A stretch of DNA of 64,000 bases from Pelagibacterales bacterium SAG-MED19. GTDB taxonomy: Bacteria; Pseudomonadota; Alphaproteobacteria; Pelagibacterales; Pelagibacteraceae. The stretch spans positions 49,776 through 113,775 of the forward strand of contig JACWDQ010000002.1 in the NCBI GenBank assembly GCA_014654035.1, written 5' to 3'. A program made the position numbers and the translations under genes. Below the pieces are notes generated by a model. It had not been told where the DNA came from. It saw nothing but the letters and a program-made list of their open reading frames with translations, and made no database searches. The first letter of the stretch is position 1; every line of letters begins with the position of its first letter. Positions 41,245 to 51,279 of this stretch are shown here, in pieces.

Positions 41245-42572
41245 AGTCTATAACTTTTTGCAATTAATTCGATGGGATGTACTGCCTCATCATTTTTAAT
41301 ATTTGTATCAATCTCCAACTGTTTTAAGTGCTTACCTGCGAGAGGGCAGTCAGACGCCATATACTTATTATTTTTAATTTTTATTTGTCTTGCAGTTGGT
41401 CTCCCAACTTTAATCGCTAAATCGTGTGTATCTTTCATCACACCAAAAGTTCCTCCATGGCCAGCGCATCTTTCAACAACATCTATTTTAGCATTTGGTA
41501 TCAATTTTAACATGTCTCTTGCTTTAATACCCATATTTTGAGCTCTAGCATGGCAAGCATGATGAACGGTAACACCACCATCAATTTCATGAAGACCTTC
41601 TGCTAGTCCTTCATTCTTAGATATATCAACTACATATTCGTCAATATCCATCACATTTTTTGATAATTTTTCAATATTGCTGTCATCTGGTAATAATAAA
41701 GGCCATTCAAATTTTAACATTAATCCACAGCTAGCTGTAAGAGTGATTACTTTATACCCCTTATTTACCCACTCCACTAAATCATTTGAAACTTTTTTTG
41801 CTTGCTGAACTACTTTTGGTAAATCTGCTTGTTCTAAAAATGGCATTCCACAACAACCTGGATATGCTTCTTGAACCTCGACACCATTTTTTTTTAAAAC
41901 TTTCAGAGCTGCAACACCTGTGTTTTTTTTATTAAAATTAACAAAACAAGTTGTGTAAATAACTACTTTTCTAGAATTTGTTTTTGTCTCAAATTTTATT
42001 AAATCTTTATTTCTTTTAAAAAAATTTGAAAAAGTTTCTGTGTTATATTTTGGCAATTGAACCCTTTTATCTATTCCAGCAACTAATTCTAAAATTTTTC
42101 TTAATAATTTATTTTTTATATTTGATACCCAATTAATTATTTTTGAAAACATTATTCCAATTTTGGAATTTCTATCAATTTCTGCTAATTGACGGGGTAT
42201 AACTGGTAATTTTCCTAATTTTTTTTGTGCGGTCCTATATCTTAACATTAAATGTGGAAAATCTAAATCAAAGTCATGAGGAGGTACATATGGACATTTT
42301 GTCATAAAACACATGTCACATAATGTACATGCATCTACTACAGGTGTGAATTGATCGCTTGATAAACTTTCTACATCCTCATTTTTCGACTCATCTATCA
42401 TATCAAAAAGTTTGGGAAATGAGTCACAAAGATTAAAACATCTTCTACATCCATGGCAAATGTCAAAAACTCTTCTCATTTCCGAGTCTAATTTTTCTGG
42501 ATTTATAAAATCGGGATGTTCAAAATTAATTGGATGACGAATGGGTGCTTCTGTACTACCTTCTTTACTCAT
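41241..42572 (-). CDS. Heterodisulfide-reductase-like (GlpC/CCG-domain) Fe-S protein
   Basis: Two 4Fe-4S motifs (CHGCRRCFNLC, CTLCDMCFMTKCP) and CCG domains (YPGCCGMPFLEQ, CAGHGG). Confidence 0.9.
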   Translation of the reverse strand: MSKEGSTEAPIRHPINFEHPDFINPEKLDSEMRRVFDICHGCRRCFNLCDSFPKLFDMIDESKNEDVESLSSDQFTPVVDACTLCDMCFMTKCPYVPPHDFDLDFPHLMLRYRTAQKKLGKLPVIPRQLAEIDRNSKIGIMFSKIINWVSNIKNKLLRKILELVAGIDKRVQLPKYNTETFSNFFKRNKDLIKFETKTNSRKVVIYTTCFVNFNKKNTGVAALKVLKKNGVEVQEAYPGCCGMPFLEQADLPKVVQQAKKVSNDLVEWVNKGYKVITLTASCGLMLKFEWPLLLPDDSNIEKLSKNVMDIDEYVVDISKNEGLAEGLHEIDGGVTVHHACHARAQNMGIKARDMLKLIPNAKIDVVERCAGHGGTFGVMKDTHDLAIKVGRPTARQIKIKNNKYMASDCPLAGKHLKQLEIDTNIKNDEAVHPIELIAKSYRL

Positions 42573-42595
42573 ATTTAATCTTAAAAATTTAGGGT

Positions 42596-42622
42596 TTTAG
42601 TGGGTGGCTTCCACCCACTAAA
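42596..42622. promoter_or_regulatory. GC-rich perfect hairpin between rubrerythrin and Fe-S protein genes
   Basis: TTTAGTGGGTGG-CTT-CCACCCACTAAA; no U-tract on the - strand side. Confidence 0.7.
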
Positions 42623-42631
42623 TAATATTGA

Positions 42632-43048
42632 TTAACTAATAGACTCTAGAGTTTTTTGGAATTTTCCAGCGTGAGATTTTTCAGCTTTTGCTAAAGTTTC
42701 AAACCAATCAGCAATTTCTTCAAAACCTTCTTCTCTAGCAGTTTTTGCCATTCCCGGGTACATGTCTGTATATTCATGTGTTTCACCTTGAACAGCAGAT
42801 GCTAAATTAGCTTTAGTTTCACCAATTGGTAAACCTGTAGCAGGATCTCCAACTTCCTCTAAGTACTCAAGATGTCCATGCGCGTGGCCTGTCTCTCCCT
42901 CTGCGGTTGATCTAAATACCGATGCAACATCATTATATCCCTCAATGTCTGCTTTTTGAGCAAAGTAGAGATATCTTCTATTCGCTTGGCTTTCTCCTGC
43001 AAATGCAGCTTCTAGATTTTCTTTAGTTTTTGTTCCTTTTAATGACAT
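42632..43048 (-). CDS. Rubrerythrin (diiron domain only)
   Basis: MSLKGTKTKENLEAAFAGESQANRRYLYFAQKA...; no C-terminal rubredoxin domain; start at internal ATG with AAGGAG SD. Confidence 0.94.
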   Translation of the reverse strand: MSLKGTKTKENLEAAFAGESQANRRYLYFAQKADIEGYNDVASVFRSTAEGETGHAHGHLEYLEEVGDPATGLPIGETKANLASAVQGETHEYTDMYPGMAKTAREEGFEEIADWFETLAKAEKSHAGKFQKTLESIS

Positions 43049-43073
43049 ATTAATCTCCTTAATTATCATTAAA

Positions 43074-43120
43074 ATATAATCATTCTAAAGTGCTTGTCAA
43101 CAGTTTAGAATAATTATAAT
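43074..43120 (-). promoter_or_regulatory. Rubrerythrin promoter with two operator-like motifs
   Basis: - strand TTGACA-16-TATATT; motif copies at 43074-43089 (ATATAATCATTCTAAA, + strand) and 43104-43120 (ATTATAATTATTCTAAA on - strand). Confidence 0.6.
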
Positions 43121-43149
43121 GTAGTTTTTAAGTTATTGAAATTATTATA

Positions 43150-43578
43150 TTAATTTTGATTTTGATTATCACTCGCAACTTTAATCAAAACTTCGATGGA
43201 ATTAATTTTTTTTCTTGGAATATTATTTTTTATATTTATTTTTCCAATATCATCATTTCCACAATCAATTAATTGATTTGTATCCTCATCAAAAAAATGA
43301 TGGTGATCTGATATATTTGTGTCGAAATAACTTTTATCACTATTTATTGAAATTTCTTTTAGATAACCTTTATCCTTAAAAGCATGAACTGTATTATACA
43401 CTGTTGCTAAAGATATTTTTTCATTGAGCTGGTCTGAAATGCTTTTGGCGAGATCGTTGATAGTAAAGTGAAAAGTTTTTTCTCTATTAAATAAAACTTC
43501 ACAAATTTTGAGTCTTTGTTTTGTCGGTCTAAGTCCTGATGACCTCAATTTATCAATAAATTCAGCGTTTTTTATCAT
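43150..43578 (-). CDS. irr: Fur-superfamily regulator, Irr-like
   Basis: Fur fold, HHHFFDEDTNQLIDC (HHH motif), neighbour of fabA-fabB-fabI. Confidence 0.8.
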   Translation of the reverse strand: MIKNAEFIDKLRSSGLRPTKQRLKICEVLFNREKTFHFTINDLAKSISDQLNEKISLATVYNTVHAFKDKGYLKEISINSDKSYFDTNISDHHHFFDEDTNQLIDCGNDDIGKINIKNNIPRKKINSIEVLIKVASDNQNQN

Positions 43579-43583
43579 CGTTT

Positions 43584-43600
43584 TTTATAATAATTCTAAA
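43584..43600. promoter_or_regulatory. Operator-like motif TTTATAATAATTCTAAA in irr-fabA intergenic region
   Basis: One mismatch from a perfect TTTAGAAT-N-ATTCTAAA dyad; same motif as at the rubrerythrin promoter. Confidence 0.55.
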
Positions 43601-43652
43601 CTATATGTATATTATAATTTAATAAAATCAAGTATTAAGGGTGTTCTATTTT

Positions 43653-44153
43653 ATGAAAAAAAACTCCTATTCATACGATGAGCTTATAAATTGCGGAAAT
43701 GGTGGTCTTTTTGGCCCTGGTAATGCAAAATTACCACTTCCACCAATGCTCATGTTTGATAGAATTACAGAGATTAATGATACCAAAGGCACTTTTAAAA
43801 AGGGCTCAGTAATAGCTGAATTGGATATTAAAAAAGACCTATGGTTTTTTGATTGCCACTTCAAAGGAGATCCTGTGATGCCTGGGTGCCTTGGTCTTGA
43901 TGCTATGTGGCAACTAGTGGGTTTCTATTTAGGTTGGATTGGAAACCCCGGAAAAGGAAGAGCTTTAGGCGTTGGAACTGTAAAATTTACTGGAGAAGTT
44001 TTACAAAATATAAAATTAGTTAGATATGAAATTGATATGAAAAAAATTATGTCCCCTGGAGGAACAACAGTAGGCCTTGCTAATGGTATAGTTTTAGCAG
44101 ATGATCAAAAAATATATTCAGCCGATAGTTTAAAAGTAGGATTATTTAAATAA
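43653..44153 (+). CDS. fabA: 3-hydroxydecanoyl-ACP dehydratase/isomerase
   Basis: [33 protein letters not shown]; start at internal ATG. Confidence 0.95.
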   Translation: MKKNSYSYDELINCGNGGLFGPGNAKLPLPPMLMFDRITEINDTKGTFKKGSVIAELDIKKDLWFFDCHFKGDPVMPGCLGLDAMWQLVGFYLGWIGNPGKGRALGVGTVKFTGEVLQNIKLVRYEIDMKKIMSPGGTTVGLANGIVLADDQKIYSADSLKVGLFK

Positions 44154-45364
44154 TGAGAAGAGTAGTAGTTACAGGGTTGGGAATTGTTTCTTGTTTAGGT
44201 AACAACCAAGAAGAAGTTTATCAGTCTCTATTAAACTCAAAATCAGGAATTTCATTTTCTGAAGAATATAAAGAACACAATCTTAAAAGTCATGTTCATG
44301 GTAAACCTAACATAAAACTTGAAGATCATGTTGATAGAAAAACAATTAGATTTATGGGTTCAGGCTCAGCTTATAATTATATAGCTATGAAAGAAGCTGT
44401 TAAAGATTCTGGTTTAGAAGATAAAGAAGTAAGTAATTTTAAAACAGGAATAGTTATGGGTTCTGGTGGACCCTCTATTGAAAATGTAATTTTGGCTGCA
44501 GATAAGACCAGAGCTAAAACCCCAAAATTAATGGGACCTTTCATTGTTCCAAGAACAATGGCAAGTACTGCCTCAGCAACACTTGCGGTTCCTTTTAAGA
44601 TTAAAGGTACTAATTACACAATGAGTTCAGCTTGTGCAACAAGTGGTCACTGTATTGGAAATTCTATGGAATTAATTCAAATGGGAAAACAAGATGTAGT
44701 ATTTGCCGGTGGTAGTGAAGAAATTCATTGGGCAATGACTGCGATGTTTGATGCAATGACTGCTTTATCATCAAAATATAATAGTACACCAGGGACAGCT
44801 TCAAGAGCTTATGACAAAACTAGAGATGGATTTGTAATTGCAGGTGGAGGTGGAGTTTTAGTGCTTGAAGAATATGAACACGCTAAGGCAAGAGGAGCTA
44901 AAATATATGCTGAATTAACTGGTTATGGAGCAACCTCGGATGGATATGACATGGTAGCGCCATCAGGTGAAGGAGCTGTTAGATGTATGCAAATGGCAAT
45001 GGCTACAGCAAAAAATAAAATTGATTATATCAATACTCATGGAACTTCCACTCCGGTTGGAGATATTACTGAACTGAAAGCTGTTAAGAGTACTTTTGGA
45101 GATGATATTCCAAAAATTAGTTCTACTAAATCACTTTCAGGACATCCATTAGGTGCTGCATCAGTTCATGAGGCAATCTATTGTTTAATAATGATGAAGA
45201 ATAATTTTATCACTGGCTCAGCAAATATTAGTGAAATAGATGAAGAGGCTAAAAAATTCCCAATAATTGAAAAAACAGAAACTGGTGCAACTTTAAATAC
45301 TGTAATGTCAAATAGTTTTGGTTTCGGTGGAACTAACGCTGCTTTAATTTTTGAAAAGGTTTAA
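44153..45364 (+). CDS. fabB: Beta-ketoacyl-ACP synthase I
   Basis: [36 protein letters not shown]. Confidence 0.97.
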   Translation: MRRVVVTGLGIVSCLGNNQEEVYQSLLNSKSGISFSEEYKEHNLKSHVHGKPNIKLEDHVDRKTIRFMGSGSAYNYIAMKEAVKDSGLEDKEVSNFKTGIVMGSGGPSIENVILAADKTRAKTPKLMGPFIVPRTMASTASATLAVPFKIKGTNYTMSSACATSGHCIGNSMELIQMGKQDVVFAGGSEEIHWAMTAMFDAMTALSSKYNSTPGTASRAYDKTRDGFVIAGGGGVLVLEEYEHAKARGAKIYAELTGYGATSDGYDMVAPSGEGAVRCMQMAMATAKNKIDYINTHGTSTPVGDITELKAVKSTFGDDIPKISSTKSLSGHPLGAASVHEAIYCLIMMKNNFITGSANISEIDEEAKKFPIIEKTETGATLNTVMSNSFGFGGTNAALIFEKV

Positions 45365-45367
45365 ATT

Positions 45368-46153
45368 ATGAGTTTGATGAAAGGTAAAAAAGGATTAATC
45401 ATGGGTGTTGCCAATGAAAGATCTATCGCTTGGGGTATTTCGCAAAAACTTGCCGAAGCTGGAGCAGAACTTGCTTTTACTTATCTTGGTGATGCTCTTA
45501 AGAAAAGAGTAATACCATTGGCTGAAAAATTAAATTCAAAAGTCACTTTCAGTTGTGATGTTGAAAAAAAAGAAGAAGTGATCAAATTATTTGAAGACAT
45601 TAAATCTCAATGGGGTGAAATAGATTTTGTAGTTCATGCTGTAGCATTTTCAGATAAATCAGAATTATCAGGTGAATACTTAAACACAACACGAGAAAAC
45701 TTTTTAAGAAGCATGTTAATCTCGTGTTTTTCATTTACTGAAGTTGCAAAAGAAGCCTCTAAAGTAATGAAAGAAGGTGGGAGTATGTTAACTTTGACTT
45801 ACGAGTCTACTAAAGCCATTCCAAATTATAACGTAATGGGTGTTTGTAAATCAGCTCTTGAAGCAAGTGTTAAATATTTAGCTAGAGATTTAGGTGCTAA
45901 AGGTATGAGAGTAAATGCAATAAGTGCAGGTCCTATCAAAACTCTTGCGGCCTCTGCTATTGGAGATGCAAAATTCTTATATAAATGGAATGAAGACCAT
46001 TCATTCTTAAAGAGAAATGTAGATATCCATGATGTTGGAAATTCAGCATTATATCTACTAAGTGACCTTGCAAACGGTGTTACAGGTGAAATTCACTATG
46101 TAGATGCTGGATATAATAAAGTTGGGATGCCAGATCCAAAAAATATTACTTAA
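45368..46153 (+). CDS. fabI: Enoyl-ACP reductase
   Basis: GVANERSIAWGISQKLAEAGAELAFTYLG, YLARDLGAKGMRVNAISAGPIKTLAA. Confidence 0.97.
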   Translation: MSLMKGKKGLIMGVANERSIAWGISQKLAEAGAELAFTYLGDALKKRVIPLAEKLNSKVTFSCDVEKKEEVIKLFEDIKSQWGEIDFVVHAVAFSDKSELSGEYLNTTRENFLRSMLISCFSFTEVAKEASKVMKEGGSMLTLTYESTKAIPNYNVMGVCKSALEASVKYLARDLGAKGMRVNAISAGPIKTLAASAIGDAKFLYKWNEDHSFLKRNVDIHDVGNSALYLLSDLANGVTGEIHYVDAGYNKVGMPDPKNIT

Positions 46154-46165
46154 ATAATTTAGCTT

Positions 46166-46285
46166 ATGGAAATATTAATTATTTCAGTTTGTATAGTATT
46201 TGTTATTTATTATTTATTAAGACCCACCTCTAAAAAAGAAAAAGACCAATTTGATGATAAAAACAATTGGAGAGGTGGGTTTTAA
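46166..46285 (+). CDS. 39-aa single-TM small protein (MEILIISVCIVFVIYYLLRPTSKKEKDQFDDKNNWRGGF)
   Basis: ATG..TAA downstream of fabI; hydrophobic N-terminus and charged tail. Confidence 0.6.
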   Translation: MEILIISVCIVFVIYYLLRPTSKKEKDQFDDKNNWRGGF

Positions 46286-46290
46286 TTTTT
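46222..46290 (+). terminator. Bipartite hairpin terminator embedded in the 3' end of the 39-aa ORF
   Basis: ACCCACCTCT (46222-46231) / AGAGGTGGGT (46271-46280), nested CCAATT (46246-46251) / AATTGG (46265-46270), followed by TTTAATTTTT. Confidence 0.65.
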
Positions 46291-48361
46291 ATTCTGCAGC
46301 TTGTTTCATAGAAAGTTTAACTTTACCTCTATCGAAACCAATCACTTTAACTTTTACTTCGTCACCTTCTTTGACAACGTCAGTTACTTTAGCCACTCTT
46401 TTGTCTGCTAGTTCTGAGATATGAACTAGTCCATCTTGTTTTCCTAAGAAATTAACAAATGCACCAAATTCCATAATCTTCATTACTTTACCTGAATAAA
46501 TTTTATTTAATTCAGCTTTCGCAGTGATATCTTTAATCATTTGCATAGCAATGTTTCTTGCTTCTTCATCTGGAGCGGCAACTGTTACAACTCCTTCATC
46601 ATTTACATCAACTTTAGCACCTGATTTTTCAACAATCTCTCTAATCGTTGCACCACCTTTTCCAATTACAGCAGCAATATCTTTTTTATCAACAGTTACT
46701 TGCTCCATTTTTGGAGTGTGTTTACCAACATCATCTCTTGAAGCGGATAATGCTTTATTCATTTCTCCTAAAATATGAACTCTTCCATCTTTTGCTTGGC
46801 TTAATGCTTGTTCCATAATTTCAAATGTAATACCAGTAATTTTGATATCCATTTGAAGTGAAGTAATCCCATCTTTAGTTCCAGCAACTTTAAAGTCCAT
46901 GTCTCCCAGGTGATCTTCATCACCTAAAATATCTGATAAGACACTAAAATCATCTCCTTCTTTAATTAAACCCATTGCAATACCTGCAACCGGTTCTTTA
47001 ATTGGCACACCAGCATCCATTAATGCTAAAGATGTTCCACAAACAGTTGCCATTGAAGACGAGCCATTAGACTCTGTGATTTCTGACACTATTCTAAAAG
47101 TATATGGAAATGCTTCTTTTGACGGCAATGACGAATTAATTGCTCTCCATGCTAGTTTACCATGACCAATTTCTCTTCTTCCAGTTCCAATTCTTCCAGT
47201 TTCACCCACTGAAAAAGGAGGGAAATTGTAATGAAGCATAAATCGTTCTCTTTGTTGACCATCTAAACTTTCAAGTCTTTGTTCATCATCAGAGGTACCA
47301 AGGGTAGCAACAACAATAGCTTGGGTTTCTCCTCTAGTGAATAAAGCTGATCCATGAGTTCTTGGTAAAACACCAACTTCGCATGAAATTGGCCTCACAT
47401 CAGATAAGCCTCTCCCATCAATTCTATTTTTGTTTTTAAGTATATCTGTTCTAACAATTGATTTTTCAAGATTTTTTAATTGACTGTTTACATCAAGATC
47501 AGTGTAATTTTCATCTTCTTCATAAAGTTTTTTAGCTTTATCAGTTATTTCTGAAATTTGATTCGATCTATCTTGCTTGTCTCTTGTTGCAAAAGCTTTC
47601 TTAAGATCTTCAGTGAACGTTCCTTCAAGTTTTTTCTTAATTTCAGATAAATCTTTTTTCTCAACAGTCCATTCAGGTTTTCGACATTCGTTAGCAAGTT
47701 CCTCTATCATTTTAATAACTGGAACAAATCCCTCGTGACCAAATTTAACTGCATTTAACATTTCCTCTTCAGTCAAACCGTTTGCTTCAGACTCAACCAT
47801 TAGAACAGCATCTTTTGTGCCTGCTACAACTAAGTCTAAACTTGAATTTTCTAATTCAGCTTTTGACGGGTTAAGAATGTACTTGCCATCAACGAAACCG
47901 ACTCTTGAAGCTCCTACAGGACCCATAAACGGCATTCCTGAGATTGCTAGCGCTGCGGATGAGGCCGTTATAGCTAAAATATCTGGTTGATTTTCTTTGT
48001 CATATGAAATTACAGTTGGTAACAACTGTACTTCATTTTTAAATTCATCAGGGAACAAAGGTCTGATTGGTCTATCAATTAATCTTGAGATTAATGTTTC
48101 ACTTTCAGTTGGCCTTGCTTCTCTTTTAAAATATCCACCTGGAATTTTTCCACCAGCATAATATTTCTCTTGGTAGTTTACTGATAATGGAAAATAATCC
48201 ATATCAGGATTTACTTTCTTTGCTCCTACTACTGTTGCTAAAATAACTGTTTCACCACATGAAGCGATGATTGCTCCGTCTGCCTGTCTTGCTACTTTAC
48301 CTGTTTCTAAACTTATTTTTTTTCCTGCTACTTCTATTTCCTTTTTATATACTTTAAACAT
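46289..48361 (-). CDS. pnp: Polyribonucleotide nucleotidyltransferase
   Basis: [18 protein letters not shown] domain ([25 protein letters not shown]), S1 domain. Confidence 0.98.
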   Translation of the reverse strand: MFKVYKKEIEVAGKKISLETGKVARQADGAIIASCGETVILATVVGAKKVNPDMDYFPLSVNYQEKYYAGGKIPGGYFKREARPTESETLISRLIDRPIRPLFPDEFKNEVQLLPTVISYDKENQPDILAITASSAALAISGMPFMGPVGASRVGFVDGKYILNPSKAELENSSLDLVVAGTKDAVLMVESEANGLTEEEMLNAVKFGHEGFVPVIKMIEELANECRKPEWTVEKKDLSEIKKKLEGTFTEDLKKAFATRDKQDRSNQISEITDKAKKLYEEDENYTDLDVNSQLKNLEKSIVRTDILKNKNRIDGRGLSDVRPISCEVGVLPRTHGSALFTRGETQAIVVATLGTSDDEQRLESLDGQQRERFMLHYNFPPFSVGETGRIGTGRREIGHGKLAWRAINSSLPSKEAFPYTFRIVSEITESNGSSSMATVCGTSLALMDAGVPIKEPVAGIAMGLIKEGDDFSVLSDILGDEDHLGDMDFKVAGTKDGITSLQMDIKITGITFEIMEQALSQAKDGRVHILGEMNKALSASRDDVGKHTPKMEQVTVDKKDIAAVIGKGGATIREIVEKSGAKVDVNDEGVVTVAAPDEEARNIAMQMIKDITAKAELNKIYSGKVMKIMEFGAFVNFLGKQDGLVHISELADKRVAKVTDVVKEGDEVKVKVIGFDRGKVKLSMKQAAE

Positions 48362-48405
48362 TTCATTTCCATTTCGTTTCGTTCGTTTCGTTCCATTCCA
48401 TTCCG
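48362..48405 (-). repeat. Purine-rich degenerate pentamer repeat in pnp leader
   Basis: - strand GGAAT GGAAT GGAAC GAAAC GAAC GAAAC GAAAT GGAA directly before pnp ATG. Confidence 0.75.
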
Positions 48406-48423
48406 CTCTATCTATCTTGATTT

Positions 48424-48672
48424 CTATTTTCTTAAATTCAATTTCGACAGTACATTTTTATAAGAATCCATTTTATTTTTCTTAAGGTATTCCAACAATT
48501 TCTTTCTTCTATTTACCGCTCTTAATAATCCAACTGAAGAATGTTTATCTTTCTTAAACTTCTTTATGTGGCTTGAAAGAGTTTCAATTTTATCAGTTAA
48601 CAAAGCGATCTGAATTTCTGAAGATCCAGTATCTTTGTCATGTATTGCTAATTCATTTGACTTTTTGATCAT
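48424..48672 (-). CDS. rpsO: 30S ribosomal protein S15
   Basis: [50 protein letters not shown]. Confidence 0.97.
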   Translation of the reverse strand: MIKKSNELAIHDKDTGSSEIQIALLTDKIETLSSHIKKFKKDKHSSVGLLRAVNRRKKLLEYLKKNKMDSYKNVLSKLNLRK

Positions 48673-48684
48673 TTTTTTTCCTAT

Positions 48685-49053
48685 TTATTTATTTGTTTGT
48701 TTTATTAAGTTTTCTATTTTTTCTGCATACTCAAAAGATTCATCTTTTCTAAAAAGTAATTTTGGTAAAAATTTCATAGTTACCTTTTGTGATAAAATTT
48801 TTCTTATTAAAAAAGAATAATCTTTTAAAATTTGTATTATTTCCTCAGCATTTTTTCCACCTAATGGAAGAACATATGCCTTTGCAATTTTTAAATCTTG
48901 GCTCATTCTCACTTCAGTTACCGTGATTGTATTAGTTTCTAATTTTGGAACCTTAGCCTCATTTCTAATGAAAATCATGCTTAAAGACTGTTTAATCATC
49001 TCTCCAACTCTTAGCTGTCTCTGCGATATTGGTTTTCCTATTCTATCAGCCAT
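48685..49053 (-). CDS. rbfA: Ribosome-binding factor A
   Basis: RQLRVGEMIKQSLSMIF, operon context. Confidence 0.93.
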   Translation of the reverse strand: MADRIGKPISQRQLRVGEMIKQSLSMIFIRNEAKVPKLETNTITVTEVRMSQDLKIAKAYVLPLGGKNAEEIIQILKDYSFLIRKILSQKVTMKFLPKLLFRKDESFEYAEKIENLIKQTNK

Positions 49054-51269
49054 TATATAGACCTCTCAGTAGATGTAACATTAAAGGCCTCTATTGTATC
49101 ATCTTTTTGAAAATCAATATAATCTTTCACTGTAATTCCACATTCCTGACCATTACTTACCTGTTTTACCTGATTTTTTTCTCTAAATAATGTCCCTACT
49201 TTCCCAGTATAAATTACCGCACCATCTCTAATGATACGTACCTCAGAAACGCTTGTTATTTCACCTTCAGTCACTTTAGAACCAGCAATTTTTCCTGCAC
49301 CAGAAACTTTAAAAATTTCTAAAATTTGTGCAGTTCCAGTAATAGTCTCTTTTATATCTGGTGTTAATAATCCTGACATTCTTTTTTTAACATAATCTAA
49401 AACTTCATAAATAATATTATAAGACGAAATTTTAATATTCTCATTTTCAGCAAATTTTTTGGCTTCCTTACTTGGTTTGACATTAAAAGCTATTAGTACT
49501 GCATTTGATGCCTTGGCTAAAGAAACATCTGTTTCAGTCACCATACCAATATCAGCAAGAATTATTTTTGGTTTTACTTCGCTGTGTTTAATTTGGCTTA
49601 TTGCACTCTTTATCGCTTCAGAAGATCCATGAACATCTGATTTTATAATTAAATTCAATTCTTCAATAGATTTATCTGAAAATGCAGAGTCCTGTGTTGC
49701 AAAAGTTAGAGGATTTTTACCTTCTTTAGTTTCTTGAGCTCTATTTTCACTTAAAGTCTTTGCCTCTTTCTCATTATCAAGAACAATAAAATCATCACCA
49801 GATTTTGCAGCTCCATTAATTCCTAAAATCTCCACCGGTGTTGAGGGTAAAGCTTCATTAATATTTTTTCCTTTATCATTAATAATCGCTCTTACTTTTC
49901 CCCATCTCAAACCACTCACAAAGAAGTCTCCTTTCTTAAGAGTTCCAGTTGTAACAATTATTGTTGCAACCGGACCTCTTCCAATATCTATTTTTGACTC
50001 TAATACAATTCCTGTAGCTTTTGACTCAAAATCAGTTTTTAAGTCTAAAATTTCAGCTTGAAGAATTATAGCTTCAACTAATTTATCTAAATTAAGTTTT
50101 GTTTTAGCTGATATTTCTACCATTAAAGTTTCACCTGATAAATCTTCTGCAATTAATTCATGTTCTAATAATTGATTTTTAATCTTTTGAGGATCGGCTT
50201 CTGGTAAATCACATTTGTTTATTGCCACAACGATAGGTACATTTGCTGCTTTTGCATGTTTAATTGATTCTACTGTTTGTGGCTTAACCCCATCATCAGC
50301 GGCAACAACTAATACAACCACATCGGTTAATTTTGATCCCCTAGCTCTCATTTCTGTAAAAGCTGCATGACCGGGAGTATCAATAAAAGTTAACTTATTA
50401 GAATTATTTTCAATTTGATAAGCACCAATATGTTGGGTAATCCCTCCAAATTCTCCTGATACAACATTTGCACTTCTTAATACATCTAAAACAGAAGTTT
50501 TACCGTGATCAACATGGCCCATAACTGTAACTATTGGTGGTCTATTCTTTAAATTTTCTGACCTTAAAGCTTTAATTTTTTGAATGATTTCTTCAGCTTT
50601 TTCCTCACGAATTGGATTATGACCAAATTCTTTCACTAAATATTCAGCTGTATCTGCCGCTAGCGTTTGATTTATTGTAACTGTAACTCCCATGCCAAAT
50701 AAAAACTTTATAACATTACTTGATTGTTCGGCCATTCTATTTGCTAGCTCTCTAACAGTTATGGCCTCAGGGATATTAATATCTCTTTTTATAGGTTTTA
50801 AACTTTCATTATTTTCATCTTTATTGGAATTTTTAAGCTCTTTTTGTCTAGCTCTTTTCACAGATGCTAAACTTCTTTCTCTAGTTTCAATTTCGTCACT
50901 GAGTGCTCTTGAGACTGTGAGTTTTAATTCTCTTTTTTTTGTCCCTAATTTAGTCTTTTTATCTTTATTATCTGAGTCACCTTTTAATCTTTTAGTTGCT
51001 CTTTGCTCAGCTAACTTTCTCCTTTCAAAATCACTTGTAGTAGACAATATTTTTGGAGTAAAGCCGGGTTTTAGAGGCTTATCTCTCTTAAAATTTGAAG
51101 ATAACGGTCTAGTCCCTGAAGGTTTATTAAAGTTTCCTTTATTGTAAGGTTTACTGCTTTGTTTCCCAATAACTACAGTTTTTTTCCCTAGGCTTTTTGA
51201 TGAGTCAAAATTTTTAAATGTCTTTTTGGGACTTCCAGAAATAGTTAATTTTGTTTTTTTGTTGTCCAT
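49053..51269 (-). CDS. infB: Translation initiation factor IF-2
   Basis: RPPIVTVMGHVDHGKTSVLDVLR, FIDTPGHAAFTEMRARG. Confidence 0.98.
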   Translation of the reverse strand: MDNKKTKLTISGSPKKTFKNFDSSKSLGKKTVVIGKQSSKPYNKGNFNKPSGTRPLSSNFKRDKPLKPGFTPKILSTTSDFERRKLAEQRATKRLKGDSDNKDKKTKLGTKKRELKLTVSRALSDEIETRERSLASVKRARQKELKNSNKDENNESLKPIKRDINIPEAITVRELANRMAEQSSNVIKFLFGMGVTVTINQTLAADTAEYLVKEFGHNPIREEKAEEIIQKIKALRSENLKNRPPIVTVMGHVDHGKTSVLDVLRSANVVSGEFGGITQHIGAYQIENNSNKLTFIDTPGHAAFTEMRARGSKLTDVVVLVVAADDGVKPQTVESIKHAKAANVPIVVAINKCDLPEADPQKIKNQLLEHELIAEDLSGETLMVEISAKTKLNLDKLVEAIILQAEILDLKTDFESKATGIVLESKIDIGRGPVATIIVTTGTLKKGDFFVSGLRWGKVRAIINDKGKNINEALPSTPVEILGINGAAKSGDDFIVLDNEKEAKTLSENRAQETKEGKNPLTFATQDSAFSDKSIEELNLIIKSDVHGSSEAIKSAISQIKHSEVKPKIILADIGMVTETDVSLAKASNAVLIAFNVKPSKEAKKFAENENIKISSYNIIYEVLDYVKKRMSGLLTPDIKETITGTAQILEIFKVSGAGKIAGSKVTEGEITSVSEVRIIRDGAVIYTGKVGTLFREKNQVKQVSNGQECGITVKDYIDFQKDDTIEAFNVTSTERSI

Positions 51270-51279
51270 TTCTCATCTC

